Below, in pieces: positions 54,439 through 63,177 of a DNA stretch of 64,000 nt (its first letter is position 1; each line of letters opens with the position of its first letter). The notes beneath the pieces are model-generated. The model searched no databases. It had not been told where the DNA came from and was given only the letters and a program-made list of their open reading frames with translations. The stretch lies in the NCBI RefSeq assembly GCF_910585425.1, contig NZ_CAJUCP010000012.1, positions 1 through 64,000 of the forward strand. The letters are read 5' to 3'. The position numbers and the translations under genes are program-made. The stretch comes from an uncultured Acetatifactor sp. GTDB taxonomy: Bacteria; Bacillota; Clostridia; Lachnospirales; Lachnospiraceae.

Positions 54439-55359
54439 ATGGAGAACAACAGGACAGAAAACGCCGGGCTGGAGCTGGCGGTGAATACGGATTTCGCGGG
54501 GGAGAGCACCCGGCTGGAGCAGATCAGGACTACCCTGGAGCGGATAGCCCAGGCAGGCTTCACCCATATCCACTGGTGCCATGAGTGGGACAGGGAATAC
54601 ATGTATTCTCCCTATGAGATGCAGCAGATCAGGGAGTGGATGGACGAGTACGGCCTGAAATCCAAGGCCCTGCACTCCACCAAGGGCTCCGCCAAGGACG
54701 TGAACGTCAGGGAGGGCCATTACCGGAAGGACTACACCTCCGACTGGGAGTACAACCGCAGGGCAGGGGTGGATTTAATCAAAAACCGGGTGGACCTGGC
54801 ACAGGCCCTGGGCGCTGCGGAGATCGTGCTCCATCTGTACGTCCCCTACATCACCATACAGAAGAAGCCGGAGGTCAAGGAGGACTTCTACGCCTGCGTC
54901 TTCAGGTCCCTGGACGAGCTGATGCCCTACTGCATGGAGAAAAATGTGCGGATCTGCATCGAGAACCTTTTCGACATGCCCGGGGAATACATGCTGGAGG
55001 CATGGGACAGGCTCTTCGGCAGATACCCTGAGGAATTCCTGGGGCTGTGCTATGACACCGGCCATGCCAACATGGTCTGGCGGGAGCAGGCGCCGGAGAT
55101 CCTGGGGAGGTACGCCCACCGGCTGTACGCGGTACATATCCATGACAACAATGGGGCCATGGACTCCCATTGGATTCCCGGGGAGGGCAATATCCAGTGG
55201 GAAAAAGTGATGGAGACCATATCCCGGTCCGCGTATGAGGGGCCGCTTCTGCTGGAGCTGTCCACCAATGAGCTGGACCAGGCTGGATATCTGAGGAAGG
55301 CCCATGAGGCGGGATGCCGCCTGGACGGGCTCTATAAAAAGGGAAGAGCGGACGCATAG
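54439..55359 (+). CDS. Sugar phosphate isomerase/epimerase-type TIM barrel
   Basis: A 306-residue protein of the xylose-isomerase-like TIM-barrel family (AP endonuclease 2 fold). Metal-site segments are visible: CIENLFDM with the Glu, LCYDTGHANMVW, VHIHDNNGAMDSHWIPGEG and LLLELSTN. Related enzymes interconvert sugars or inositol derivatives. An earlier ATG at 54346 in the same frame would add 31 residues of no family similarity; MENNRTEN at 54439 is preferred but the choice is not certain. It follows the YesN/YesM pair. Confidence 0.85.
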   Translation: MENNRTENAGLELAVNTDFAGESTRLEQIRTTLERIAQAGFTHIHWCHEWDREYMYSPYEMQQIREWMDEYGLKSKALHSTKGSAKDVNVREGHYRKDYTSDWEYNRRAGVDLIKNRVDLAQALGAAEIVLHLYVPYITIQKKPEVKEDFYACVFRSLDELMPYCMEKNVRICIENLFDMPGEYMLEAWDRLFGRYPEEFLGLCYDTGHANMVWREQAPEILGRYAHRLYAVHIHDNNGAMDSHWIPGEGNIQWEKVMETISRSAYEGPLLLELSTNELDQAGYLRKAHEAGCRLDGLYKKGRADA

Positions 55360-55416
55360 GACCACAGGGCGCACCCGCCCATCAATGGCGCGGGACGGGA
55401 AAGGACGGGAGAAAGG

Positions 55417-55908
55417 ATGTTAAGGGACAGATATTTCAACAGCGGCCAGGAGCAAAAGGAAGATTTCCGCTTTTTTGACGCCCAGGTCCTGACGGACGGG
55501 GAGATCCTGCTGATGCTGGACAAGACCGTCCCGGGCAGCCCGGCGGAGAAGTGGCTCCCCTCCTATCATTTCACGATCTGCGACAGGGCAGGCCACAGGG
55601 CGGGGCAGTGCGACCTGCGGATAGGCTACAGCGAGGGCGTCTATTACGGAGGGAACATCGGATACCGGGTGGAGGAGCCCTACCGGGGGAACCATTACGC
55701 GGGGAAGGCCTGCCGCCTTCTGTTCCATCTGGCCAGGCGGCACGGGATGGACAGGCTGGTCATCACCTGCAATCCGGACAATTTCCCTTCCAGGAGGACC
55801 TGCGAATACGCGGGAGGGATCCTGCGGGAAATCGCAGATCTGCCGGAGGACAACGACATGCGCCGGGACGGGGAGACACGGAAATGCATCTATGAGTTTG
55901 CGATATAG
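55417..55908 (+). CDS. GNAT-family N-acetyltransferase
   Basis: A 163-residue acetyltransferase with the GNAT layout: GNIGYRVEEPYRGNHYAGKACRLLFHLA gives the acetyl-CoA loop (YRGNHYAGKA) and RLVITCNPDNFPSRRTCEYAG the C-terminal beta strand and helix, as in ribosomal or sugar-specific members. GGGAGAAAGG precedes the ATG. The substrate is unknown; co-located with the TIM-barrel isomerase. Confidence 0.88.
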   Translation: MLRDRYFNSGQEQKEDFRFFDAQVLTDGEILLMLDKTVPGSPAEKWLPSYHFTICDRAGHRAGQCDLRIGYSEGVYYGGNIGYRVEEPYRGNHYAGKACRLLFHLARRHGMDRLVITCNPDNFPSRRTCEYAGGILREIADLPEDNDMRRDGETRKCIYEFAI

Positions 55909-56034
55909 AGATATGGAGCTGAATTGAAAAGCGCACAGGATGATGCTGTAATAGCGCAATGCAAAAAAGGGGAGCAGTCCCCTTGCGCCGATTCGGGGAA
56001 AGGGAAGCCGGGCAGGGTGCCCGACAGGATTCAT

Positions 56035-57225
56035 ATGCCGCAGATTGAGAATAGGGAAAAACGCAAAGAGGGGACAGGGGCAGACCGCATGGCCAATCTG
56101 GAGCTGCTGCGCTGTGTGGCCATGCTGATGGTGGTGGCGCTGCACTATCTGGGGAAGGGGGAGCTGCTGCCCGAGCTGACAGACAGCGGTATGGGGACTA
56201 TGGGCATGGCCGCATGGCTCATGGAGAGCTTCTGCATCGTGGCCGTGAACGTCTATATGTTCATCAGCGGGTATTTCCTGTGCACCTCATCCTTCAAGCC
56301 CAGCCGCCTGGCGCAGCTATGGCTGCAGATATGGGCCTATTCCGTGGCCTTCGGGCTCATAGGCGCGCTGACGGGAGTGCTGCGGGAGGAAGTGTTCGAT
56401 ATCCACTATCTGCTGACAGTGCTGTTCCCGGTGACCATGGGGCATTACTGGTTCATGACGGCCTATGTCTTCCTGTACCTGCTCCTGCCCTTTGTGGGGA
56501 TAGGGGTGAAAAAGATGTCGAAACAGCAGATGCAGCTGTCCCTGGCCCTGCTGCTGGCAGTCTTCTGCATCGTGAAGAGCGTGCTGCCCGTGCGCCTGGA
56601 GATGGACGCGCTGGGATACGACTGCCTCTGGTATCTGTGCGTTTTCCTGGCGGCAGCGTATGTGCGCCGGTTCGGCATCCCGTTCCTGGAGAAAAAGGGG
56701 CGGGGGCTTTTGCTGTACCTGGGAGGCTGCCTGCTGGTCTTTTGCGGGACATTTGTCCTGCGGGAGATATACCTGCGCACCGGAGGGCTGGGAAGCCGGA
56801 TCAAGATGTGCCTGGAGTACAACCATGTGCTCCCTTTTCTGGCGGCTGTGGGCCTCTTCGGGGCGTTTTCCAGGCTGCGCGTACAGGGGAGGACGGCGAG
56901 GATCGTCAATGGGCTGGCCCCGTATACCCTGGGGGTCTATCTGCTCCATGAGAACATAGGGCTGCGCTATTCCTGGCAGGAGTGGCTGGGCGCCGGACAT
57001 CTGGCGAAAGAGATGGCCCGGGGGACAGGCGGATTTGCCGGGATAGCCCGTCTGCTTGTGGGGACGATGGCGGCCGTGCTGGCCGTGTTCGTCTGCGGCG
57101 TCCTGGCGGACATGGCGCGGAAGCGGATTTTCGGCGGACTCCACAGGCTCTTGCTGAGGGCAGGCTTCTATCGGAGGCTGACGGAAAAGATAGAGAGAGC
57201 GGACGCGCTGTTCCGGGAAGCGTGA
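56035..57225 (+). CDS. Acyltransferase-3 family membrane protein
   Basis: A 396-residue polytopic protein of the OafA/OatA acyltransferase family. The typical start NLELLRCVAMLMVVALHYLG contains the conserved His, followed by about ten membrane segments. A TTG at 55924 would extend it with an unrelated hydrophilic stretch; the ATG at 56035 after GACAGGA is preferred, and ATG 56089 is a further candidate. Probably O-acetylates or otherwise acylates a surface glycan. No extracellular SGNH domain is attached. Confidence 0.88.
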   Translation: MPQIENREKRKEGTGADRMANLELLRCVAMLMVVALHYLGKGELLPELTDSGMGTMGMAAWLMESFCIVAVNVYMFISGYFLCTSSFKPSRLAQLWLQIWAYSVAFGLIGALTGVLREEVFDIHYLLTVLFPVTMGHYWFMTAYVFLYLLLPFVGIGVKKMSKQQMQLSLALLLAVFCIVKSVLPVRLEMDALGYDCLWYLCVFLAAAYVRRFGIPFLEKKGRGLLLYLGGCLLVFCGTFVLREIYLRTGGLGSRIKMCLEYNHVLPFLAAVGLFGAFSRLRVQGRTARIVNGLAPYTLGVYLLHENIGLRYSWQEWLGAGHLAKEMARGTGGFAGIARLLVGTMAAVLAVFVCGVLADMARKRIFGGLHRLLLRAGFYRRLTEKIERADALFREA

Positions 57226-57367
57226 CAGGGGCAGGAGCCTGGGGTCCGGGGACAGGAGTTTGGAGAAGGCAGCGCCCCTGATGGGGGATGCCGCAGAGGC
57301 CCGGGGCGTAAGAGGGGCTCAGGCAGCGTGGAGCAGGAGGCATGGGCGGAAAGGATTCTGGACGGAA

Positions 57368-59488
57368 ATGGATATGAGGAACGAGAGGGACAGGCTGAGG
57401 AAATGGGGGAATCTGCTGGAGAACCTGGCAATCGTGGTTCTGGCGTTCTATCCCCTGCGGCATATGGACTGGGGACTGGATTTGTGGGATACCGGGTATA
57501 ATTACGCGAATTTCCAATATATGGGCACGAAGCATATGGATTCCATGTGGCTCTTTTCCACGTATCTGGCCAATGTGGCGGGGAGCTGGCTGACCGGGCT
57601 TCCCAATGGGGAGACGCTGATGGGCATGAACCTGTATACCGGACTGTTCGCCAGCGCGCTGGCCCTCATGGGTTATTTTTTCTGCACCAGGAAGCTGAAG
57701 ATGCCGAAGACGATCGTGTTCCTGGGGGAGATGGTGGCGCTGAGCTTATGTTGGTGCCCCACCGCATTGCTCTATAACTACCTGACCTATCTGCTTTTCC
57801 TGATTTCAACCATATTCCTCTATCAGGGCCTGACAAAAGAGAGAAAAGGGTATTTTGTGGCCGCCGGAGCGTTCCTGGGGGCCAATGTGCTGGTGCGCTT
57901 CTCCAACCTGCCGGAGATGGGGATGATCCTGGCGGTCTGGGCTTACGACCTTATCGTCTGGTTATCGGAAAAACGTCAGAAAACATGCGGAATGGCAGAT
58001 TTATCTGAAAAACGTTTTAGAAAAGACGGAAAATGGGATGAAAAGACATTTGCGGCAGGTGCGGGAAGAGTTCCGGGGGAAGGGGGCTTCTGGCGGCGGA
58101 CTGCCCGACATACGCTGTGGTGCCTGCTGGGATATGCGGGGGCGCTGGCGGCGGTCCTCAGCGATATCCATCTCCGCTACGGCTTCGGGGAGTATGCGGC
58201 GGGTATCAGCAGACTGTTCGCCATGACGGACAACGCGGCGGACTATAAGCCAGCGGCCATGATTCTGGGGATCCTTGGCCGCTACCGGGAGGAGCTGTAC
58301 TGGATGGTCCGGATGGGAGCCATCGCCGCGGGGGGGACGGCGCTGTTCGCCCTGGCTGGATGGCTGGAGGGAATCCTCTGCGGGCATCCAGGTGGGAAGG
58401 GCATCGGTACGGCAAGGGAAACGGGGAAGAAGGATAAGACGGCGAGGCCGGATAAGCATGCAAAATGGGAGAAAGCGGCAGGAGAGGACAGGGCGCCTCT
58501 GGCTGCAGGAATCCTCCATACGGGGGTGCGCGTGCTGTGGATATTGGTGAGCATCGCCATGATCGGGTGGCTGTATCGGCGGGGATTCCTTTCCTTCTAC
58601 TATTTCAGCTACGACTCCATCTGGCATGCCGGGCCCATATTCCTGATGCTGGCCATGCTGATTGCCGGAATCCGTATCCTGGACAGAAACGCCGCGAAAG
58701 AGGAAAAGCTGATCGGCGGCATGGTGATACTGATCATCCTGCTGACGCCCATCGGCAGCAACAACGGTGTCTTCCCCAGCCTGAACAACCTTTTCCTGGC
58801 AGGGCCCTATGTCCTGTGGGAGAGCTGGCGCTTCCTGCGGCATGTGGGAGAGTACAGGACAAAGGGGGGACTGGTGATTTCGGCCTTTCCCGCTAAGGGC
58901 GTGCTGACGGCGTTCCTGGCCATCTGTCTGTTCCAGTTCGGGGCCTTCGGGGCGAACTTCGCCTTCGCGGAGGGGACCGGGATACAGGACGCGGAGGTCG
59001 CCATAGACAACAATCCCATCCTGCGGAATATCAAGATGAGCCCTCAGAGGGCCCGGTGGATGGAGGAATTGAGCGCTTACGCCAATGAGGACGGGCTACA
59101 CGGACAGGAGGTCATCCTGTACGGGGACATTCCCTCCATATCCTATTACCTTGCCATGCCCTCGGCCTTCAATCCCTGGAGCGACCTGGACTCCTACAGC
59201 CTGGAGACCATGGAGCGGGACATGGCGGTGCTGGAGGCGGAGGTCACGGAGAAGGGGAGAGACAAGCCTGTAATCATATTGGAGCACAGTTATGCCCTTT
59301 ATGAGGAGAGCCTTGCCGACGGACAGAGGGGGACGGAGGATATTCCAGGGGAGGACAGCGAGGAGCTTTCTTGGGAGAAGCGGGAGGAGATGGAGGGCGA
59401 CCCGAAGTGGAAGCGTCTGCTGGCATTCATGGATGCCTTCGGCTATGAACAGACCTTCCACAACGGGAAATTCGCGGTTTACCGCTAG
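57368..59488 (+). CDS. Large polytopic membrane protein of unknown function
   Basis: A 706-residue protein with about ten to twelve membrane segments and a C-terminal soluble domain of about 150 residues. The first segment is ENLAIVVLAFYPLRHMDWGLDLWDTGYNY, and the DLWDTGYNY block with later NNNPIL-like loops recalls Lachnospiraceae membrane proteins related to GT-C glycosyltransferases, but I cannot name a family. A Lys/Glu-rich cytoplasmic loop lies near residues 375-405. The frame opens at 57260 with TTG; ATG 57368 has no ideal ribosome site, so the start is uncertain. It is next to an acyltransferase, suggesting a surface-polymer role. Confidence 0.6.
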   Translation: MDMRNERDRLRKWGNLLENLAIVVLAFYPLRHMDWGLDLWDTGYNYANFQYMGTKHMDSMWLFSTYLANVAGSWLTGLPNGETLMGMNLYTGLFASALALMGYFFCTRKLKMPKTIVFLGEMVALSLCWCPTALLYNYLTYLLFLISTIFLYQGLTKERKGYFVAAGAFLGANVLVRFSNLPEMGMILAVWAYDLIVWLSEKRQKTCGMADLSEKRFRKDGKWDEKTFAAGAGRVPGEGGFWRRTARHTLWCLLGYAGALAAVLSDIHLRYGFGEYAAGISRLFAMTDNAADYKPAAMILGILGRYREELYWMVRMGAIAAGGTALFALAGWLEGILCGHPGGKGIGTARETGKKDKTARPDKHAKWEKAAGEDRAPLAAGILHTGVRVLWILVSIAMIGWLYRRGFLSFYYFSYDSIWHAGPIFLMLAMLIAGIRILDRNAAKEEKLIGGMVILIILLTPIGSNNGVFPSLNNLFLAGPYVLWESWRFLRHVGEYRTKGGLVISAFPAKGVLTAFLAICLFQFGAFGANFAFAEGTGIQDAEVAIDNNPILRNIKMSPQRARWMEELSAYANEDGLHGQEVILYGDIPSISYYLAMPSAFNPWSDLDSYSLETMERDMAVLEAEVTEKGRDKPVIILEHSYALYEESLADGQRGTEDIPGEDSEELSWEKREEMEGDPKWKRLLAFMDAFGYEQTFHNGKFAVYR

Positions 59489-59522
59489 AGCCTGTAAAAC
59501 ACAGTCCCACTGAAATTCCTGC

Positions 59523-60533
59523 TTACAGCAGCTTCACGCCCCTCTCATCCGCCTCCTTCATAATCTCCTCCGGCCAGAGCGAGCACTGCACCTCCCCGAT
59601 GTGGGCCTTGCGCAGGAAGAACATGCAGATGCGGGACTGGCCGATGCCGCCGCCGATGGTGAAGGGCACTTCCTCGTGGATCACCGCCTGGTGGAAGGGG
59701 AGCTGTGCCCGCTCCATGCATCCGGCGGCCTCCAGCTGGCGCAGCAGCGCCTCCTTGTCCACCCGGATGCCCATGCTGGACAGCTCCAGGGCGATGTCCA
59801 GGACAGGGTAGTAGACGATGATATCCGCATTCAGGGCCCAGTCGTCATAGTCCGGCGCACGTCCGTCATGGGGCTTGCCGTTCCCCAGGGCCCCGCCGAT
59901 CTGCATGATGCAGACAGCTCCCTTGGCCTTGGCTATGTAGTATTCCCGCTCCTTGGGCGTGTTGTCCGGGAACATCTCCTCCAGCTCGCCTGTGGTGACG
60001 AAGAAGATGTCGTGGGGAAGGATTTCTTCTATATAATCATAGTGGATGGACATGTACTTCTCCGTCTTGCGCAGCACCTTGTATACGGTGCGCACCACAT
60101 CCTCTAAGGTGTCCAGGCTGCGCTGCTCCCGGGTGATAATCTTCTCCCAGTCCCACTGGTCCACATAGATGGAATGGATATTGTCCGGCTCCTCGTCCCT
60201 GCGGATGGCGCTCATGTCCGTGTAGAGCCCCTCCCCCGCGGAGAAACCGTACTTCTTCAGCGCGTAGCGCTTCCACTTGGCCAGGGAATGGACGATCTCC
60301 GCCTCCCGGCCGTCCTGGTGTCTGATGTCGAAGGACACAGGGCGCTCCACGCCGTTCAAATTGTCGTTGAGGCCGGACTTTGGATCCACCATCAGGGGCG
60401 CGGACACGCGCAGGAGGTTCAGCCGCTCCGCCAGAAGGGTCTGGAAGAAGTCCTTCACGCGCTTGATGGCCACCTGGGTGTCGTACAGGTCCAGGCCGGA
60501 CTGGTAGTCTTTCGGGAATGCATTGCTTGACAT
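59523..60533 (-). CDS. asnA: Aspartate-ammonia ligase (asparagine synthetase A)
   Basis: Makes asparagine from aspartate, free ammonia and ATP. The 336 residues are typical in length and show VAPL-type sequences RVSAPLMVDPKSGLNDNLNGVERPV, DMSAIRRDEEPDNIHSIYVDQWDWEK and GGGIGQSRICMFFL, the class II aminoacyl-tRNA-synthetase-like core. AAAGGA precedes ATG 60533. It is monocistronic with its own promoter. Convergent with the large membrane protein gene, with only 34 bases between stops and no clear terminator. asnB lies at the other end of the window. Confidence 0.97.
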   Translation of the reverse strand: MSSNAFPKDYQSGLDLYDTQVAIKRVKDFFQTLLAERLNLLRVSAPLMVDPKSGLNDNLNGVERPVSFDIRHQDGREAEIVHSLAKWKRYALKKYGFSAGEGLYTDMSAIRRDEEPDNIHSIYVDQWDWEKIITREQRSLDTLEDVVRTVYKVLRKTEKYMSIHYDYIEEILPHDIFFVTTGELEEMFPDNTPKEREYYIAKAKGAVCIMQIGGALGNGKPHDGRAPDYDDWALNADIIVYYPVLDIALELSSMGIRVDKEALLRQLEAAGCMERAQLPFHQAVIHEEVPFTIGGGIGQSRICMFFLRKAHIGEVQCSLWPEEIMKEADERGVKLL

Positions 60534-60591
60534 ATGGGTAATCCTTTCTACTTGATATATTGTTCTGTTCTGATCCTATGGTATGCGCTTC

Positions 60592-60603
60592 TTCCATATG
60601 GAA
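60592..60603. promoter_or_regulatory. Palindrome in the asnA leader
   Basis: TTCCATATGGAA is a perfect 12-base palindrome, flanked by GCGC on both sides at slightly unequal distance, located between the asnA promoter and its ATG. It may be an operator or a leader hairpin. Confidence 0.4.
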
Positions 60604-60615
60604 TGCGCCCATCCT

Positions 60616-60645
60616 ATTTTAACTGCTTTCCGGTGGATTTGGCAA
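60616..60645 (-). promoter_or_regulatory. Promoter of asnA
   Basis: On the minus strand: TTGCCA, 18-base spacer, TAAAAT, 83 bases before the asnA ATG. Confidence 0.6.
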
Positions 60646-60664
60646 TAGTTTTTTCTGCCTCCCT

Positions 60665-61531
60665 TTATCCAATCAACACTTCCTTCCCCCGGAAGGCAAA
60701 GCCATATTTCCGGATTCGCTCCTCAGGAATGCCCTTCGCTTCAAGGGATGCCCCATACTTCATGTCCTCAATCTGCACCAGGGCCGACCGCACCGTATCC
60801 TCCAGCGTCTTCTCGCCATCTTCCGGGTCATGAACCTTGAACTCGATTATAATCGCATCGTCAGTACCCTTTTTATCACAGGGCTCCAGCAGCACGTCAT
60901 ATGGATTCGTCTTGAACGTAGCATTGAACAGCGTCCTGATGAATTCCACCATCTCTCCCCAGAACCCGCTGACATATGCCTCCTGCATGGGCGTATCGTA
61001 CTCGTCCAGCAGGATGATGACCTTTTTCCCATAATAGCGGGAAAGGTAATCGGACAAAGCGTTCAGCGAATTGACCGCTATATAATCTTCCATTTCGGCA
61101 GAGACTTTCCGATAGATTTCTTTCTCATTTTCGTTCAGCAGACCGCTGCCTGGCAGAAAATCATATCGGTTATACAGGTTCGTGATAATATGGCACATCT
61201 GCTTTCTTGCTTTGGGAAAAGAAGACTCCTTCACATTGGCGAAAGAGAGGTTGATGACCGGACAGGTGCCCTGAAGCTGCCTGTAGGCTTCCTCCTGCCA
61301 GATGGCAAGGCCTTCGAACAGGTCCCCCTGACCGGCGTATTTTACGGAGAAAAAATATTCCAGCATGCTCATGTTCAGGGTCTTTCCGAAGCGTCTGGGA
61401 CGGGTTATCAGGGTGACGGCGTTCCCGCTTTACCACCACTCCTTAATGAATGCTGTCTTATCCACATAAAAGTAATTATTTCGAACCAACTGTCCGAAAT
61501 CCTGATGTCCGATACCCACTGTCCTCGCCAT
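60665..61531 (-). pseudogene. Broken AAA-ATPase/PD-(D/E)XK gene
   Basis: Remnant of the same two-domain family as the intact gene at 18182-19756. The reading frame starts MARTVGIGHQDFG with GGAGG ahead, goes through YFYVDKTAFIKEWW, then meets TAA at 61430-61432 where family members continue. After the stop the same frame goes on as SGNAVTLITRPRRFGKTLNM, the expected P-loop block, and VIILLDEYDTPMQEAYVSGFW. The sequence then jumps from LFNATFKTN straight to the C-terminal nuclease block IIIEFKVHD, lacking about 200-250 residues present in full-length relatives. One nonsense codon plus an internal deletion make this a decayed gene; readthrough or a restart at MSMLEYFF cannot be excluded. Confidence 0.85.
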
Positions 61532-61740
61532 GCAAACACCTCCTCTGGAACATGCATTTGATGATGTTCCGCATTGGGTCAGGCCTATCCCTTCATCTTT
61601 TGCATGTGCGTATGCACTATCCGCTCTGGATATGCTCTTCCTTTCTATTATTATATCACGTCCTTTTGGGGCCAACAATCATTTTTGAAACTATTGTTGT
61701 CCTTGCTTATGGAAGTTTTTCCGATTTTTGTAAAAAATGC

Positions 61741-61769
61741 TTGCAGAATCAGAACGTATGTGCTAAACT
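61741..61769 (+). promoter_or_regulatory. Promoter of the radical-SAM DNA repair gene
   Basis: TTGCAG, a 17-base spacer and TAAACT. The start point would fall inside the LexA-type palindrome at 61774-61791, and the degenerate second box lies in the spacer. Confidence 0.65.
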
Positions 61770-61773
61770 TTAA

Positions 61774-61791
61774 AAAGAACATATGTTCTTT
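61774..61791. promoter_or_regulatory. LexA-type SOS box
   Basis: AAAGAACATATGTTCTTT is an 18-base perfect palindrome whose core GAACATATGTTC matches the Firmicute LexA (DinR) consensus CGAACRNRYGTTYC except at the flanking bases. A second degenerate copy, AGAACGTATGTGCT at 61751-61764, lies 25 bases upstream. Both overlap the promoter, so LexA repression and DNA-damage induction are expected. Confidence 0.75.
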
Positions 61792-61824
61792 TATATAAAT
61801 GGCATGGACGAGGGGTGCGGGAAA

Positions 61825-63177
61825 GTGGAATATCTGGTAAGCAAAGGGGAAATGCCCCTGGAGGACAAACTGAATATACTGACGGACGCGGCCAAGTATG
61901 ACGTGGCCTGTACCTCCAGCGGCGTGGATCGCAAGGGGGACGGCAAGAGCATCGGCAACTGCGTGGCGGCGGGCATCTGCCACAGCTTCTCCGGGGACGG
62001 CAGATGCATCTCCCTCCTGAAGATCCTGATGACCAACGAATGCATCTTCGACTGTAAATACTGCCGCAACCGCCGCTCCAACGATGTCCCCAGGGCCACC
62101 TTCACCCCGGAGGAGATATGCACCCTGACCATGGAGTTCTACCGCAGGAACTACATCGAGGGCCTGTTCCTGAGCTCCGGCATCATCGGAAACCCCACCT
62201 TTACCCAGGAGCTGATTTGCCGCACGGTGTGGCTTTTGCGGAACCGCTACCGGTTCAATGGCTATGTCCATGTGAAGGCCATTCCAGGGGCTGCGCCGGA
62301 GATCATACAGCAGACCGGCTTCCTGGTGGACAGGATGAGCGTCAACTTAGAGCTCCCCACAGCGGAGGGCCTGCGCAGCCTGGCGCCCAATAAGCACCGG
62401 AAGAGCATCCTGACCCCCATGCGGCAGATCCAGACCGGCATCCAGGTGAACCGGAACGACCTGGTGCTGTACCGCAATGCGCCTAAGTTCGTGGGAGGAG
62501 GCCAGTCCACCCAGATGATCATCGGTGCCACGCCGGAGAGCGATTATCAGATCATCAATGTGGCGGAGAGCCTTTATCAGAAATTCGACTTAAAGAGGGT
62601 CTTCTATTCGGCCTTCGTGAACGTCACCGGGGACAAGAGCCTGCCCGCCCTGCCGGGAGGGCCGCCTTTGCTGCGGGAGCACAGGCTGTATCAGGCGGAC
62701 TGGCTGCTGCGGTTCTATGGCTTCCGGGCGGAGGAGCTGCTGGATGAGAAGCGTCCCTACTTCAATGTGATGCTGGATCCAAAGGAGGACTGGGCGGTGC
62801 GCCATCTGGAGCGCTTTCCGGTGGAGATCAACCGCGCTCCTTTAGAGGAGCTGCTGCGGGTGCCCGGCATAGGGGTGAAGAGCGCGGGACGGATCGTGGC
62901 GGCCCGCAGGAGCGGCAGCCTGACTTTTCCTGATTTAAAGAAGATCGGGGTGGTGCTGAAGCGGGCGCTGTATTTCATCACCTGCAGCGGCAGGATGATG
63001 TACCCTGTGAAGATAGAGGAGGATTACATCGTGCGCAACCTTACCACCGAGAAGGACAGGGTGCGGTTCGGCAGCGACGGCATGAGCTATAAGCAGCTGT
63101 CGCTGTTCGACGATGTCGAATTCAACCGCCCTGTGACGGTCATAGAGCGGCAGCAGGCGGCGGTGGGGCAGTTGTGA
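61825..63177 (+). CDS. Radical-SAM putative DNA modification/repair protein
   Basis: A 450-residue radical-SAM protein of the TIGR03916 kind, found with a UDG-like or TIGR03915 partner. It has KLNILTDAAKYDVACTSSG near the start, the iron-sulfur Cys set C73-x3-C77-x2-C80 in CIFDCKYC, SSGIIGNPTFTQ, and a C-terminal helix-hairpin-helix (LLRVPGIGVKSAGRIV) for DNA contact. ATG codons at 61783 and 61804 are in frame, but the first lies inside the SOS palindrome at the predicted transcription start; GTG 61825 has AGGGG nine bases ahead and fits the family start. The TIGR03915-type partner follows. Confidence 0.88.
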   Translation: MEYLVSKGEMPLEDKLNILTDAAKYDVACTSSGVDRKGDGKSIGNCVAAGICHSFSGDGRCISLLKILMTNECIFDCKYCRNRRSNDVPRATFTPEEICTLTMEFYRRNYIEGLFLSSGIIGNPTFTQELICRTVWLLRNRYRFNGYVHVKAIPGAAPEIIQQTGFLVDRMSVNLELPTAEGLRSLAPNKHRKSILTPMRQIQTGIQVNRNDLVLYRNAPKFVGGGQSTQMIIGATPESDYQIINVAESLYQKFDLKRVFYSAFVNVTGDKSLPALPGGPPLLREHRLYQADWLLRFYGFRAEELLDEKRPYFNVMLDPKEDWAVRHLERFPVEINRAPLEELLRVPGIGVKSAGRIVAARRSGSLTFPDLKKIGVVLKRALYFITCSGRMMYPVKIEEDYIVRNLTTEKDRVRFGSDGMSYKQLSLFDDVEFNRPVTVIERQQAAVGQL

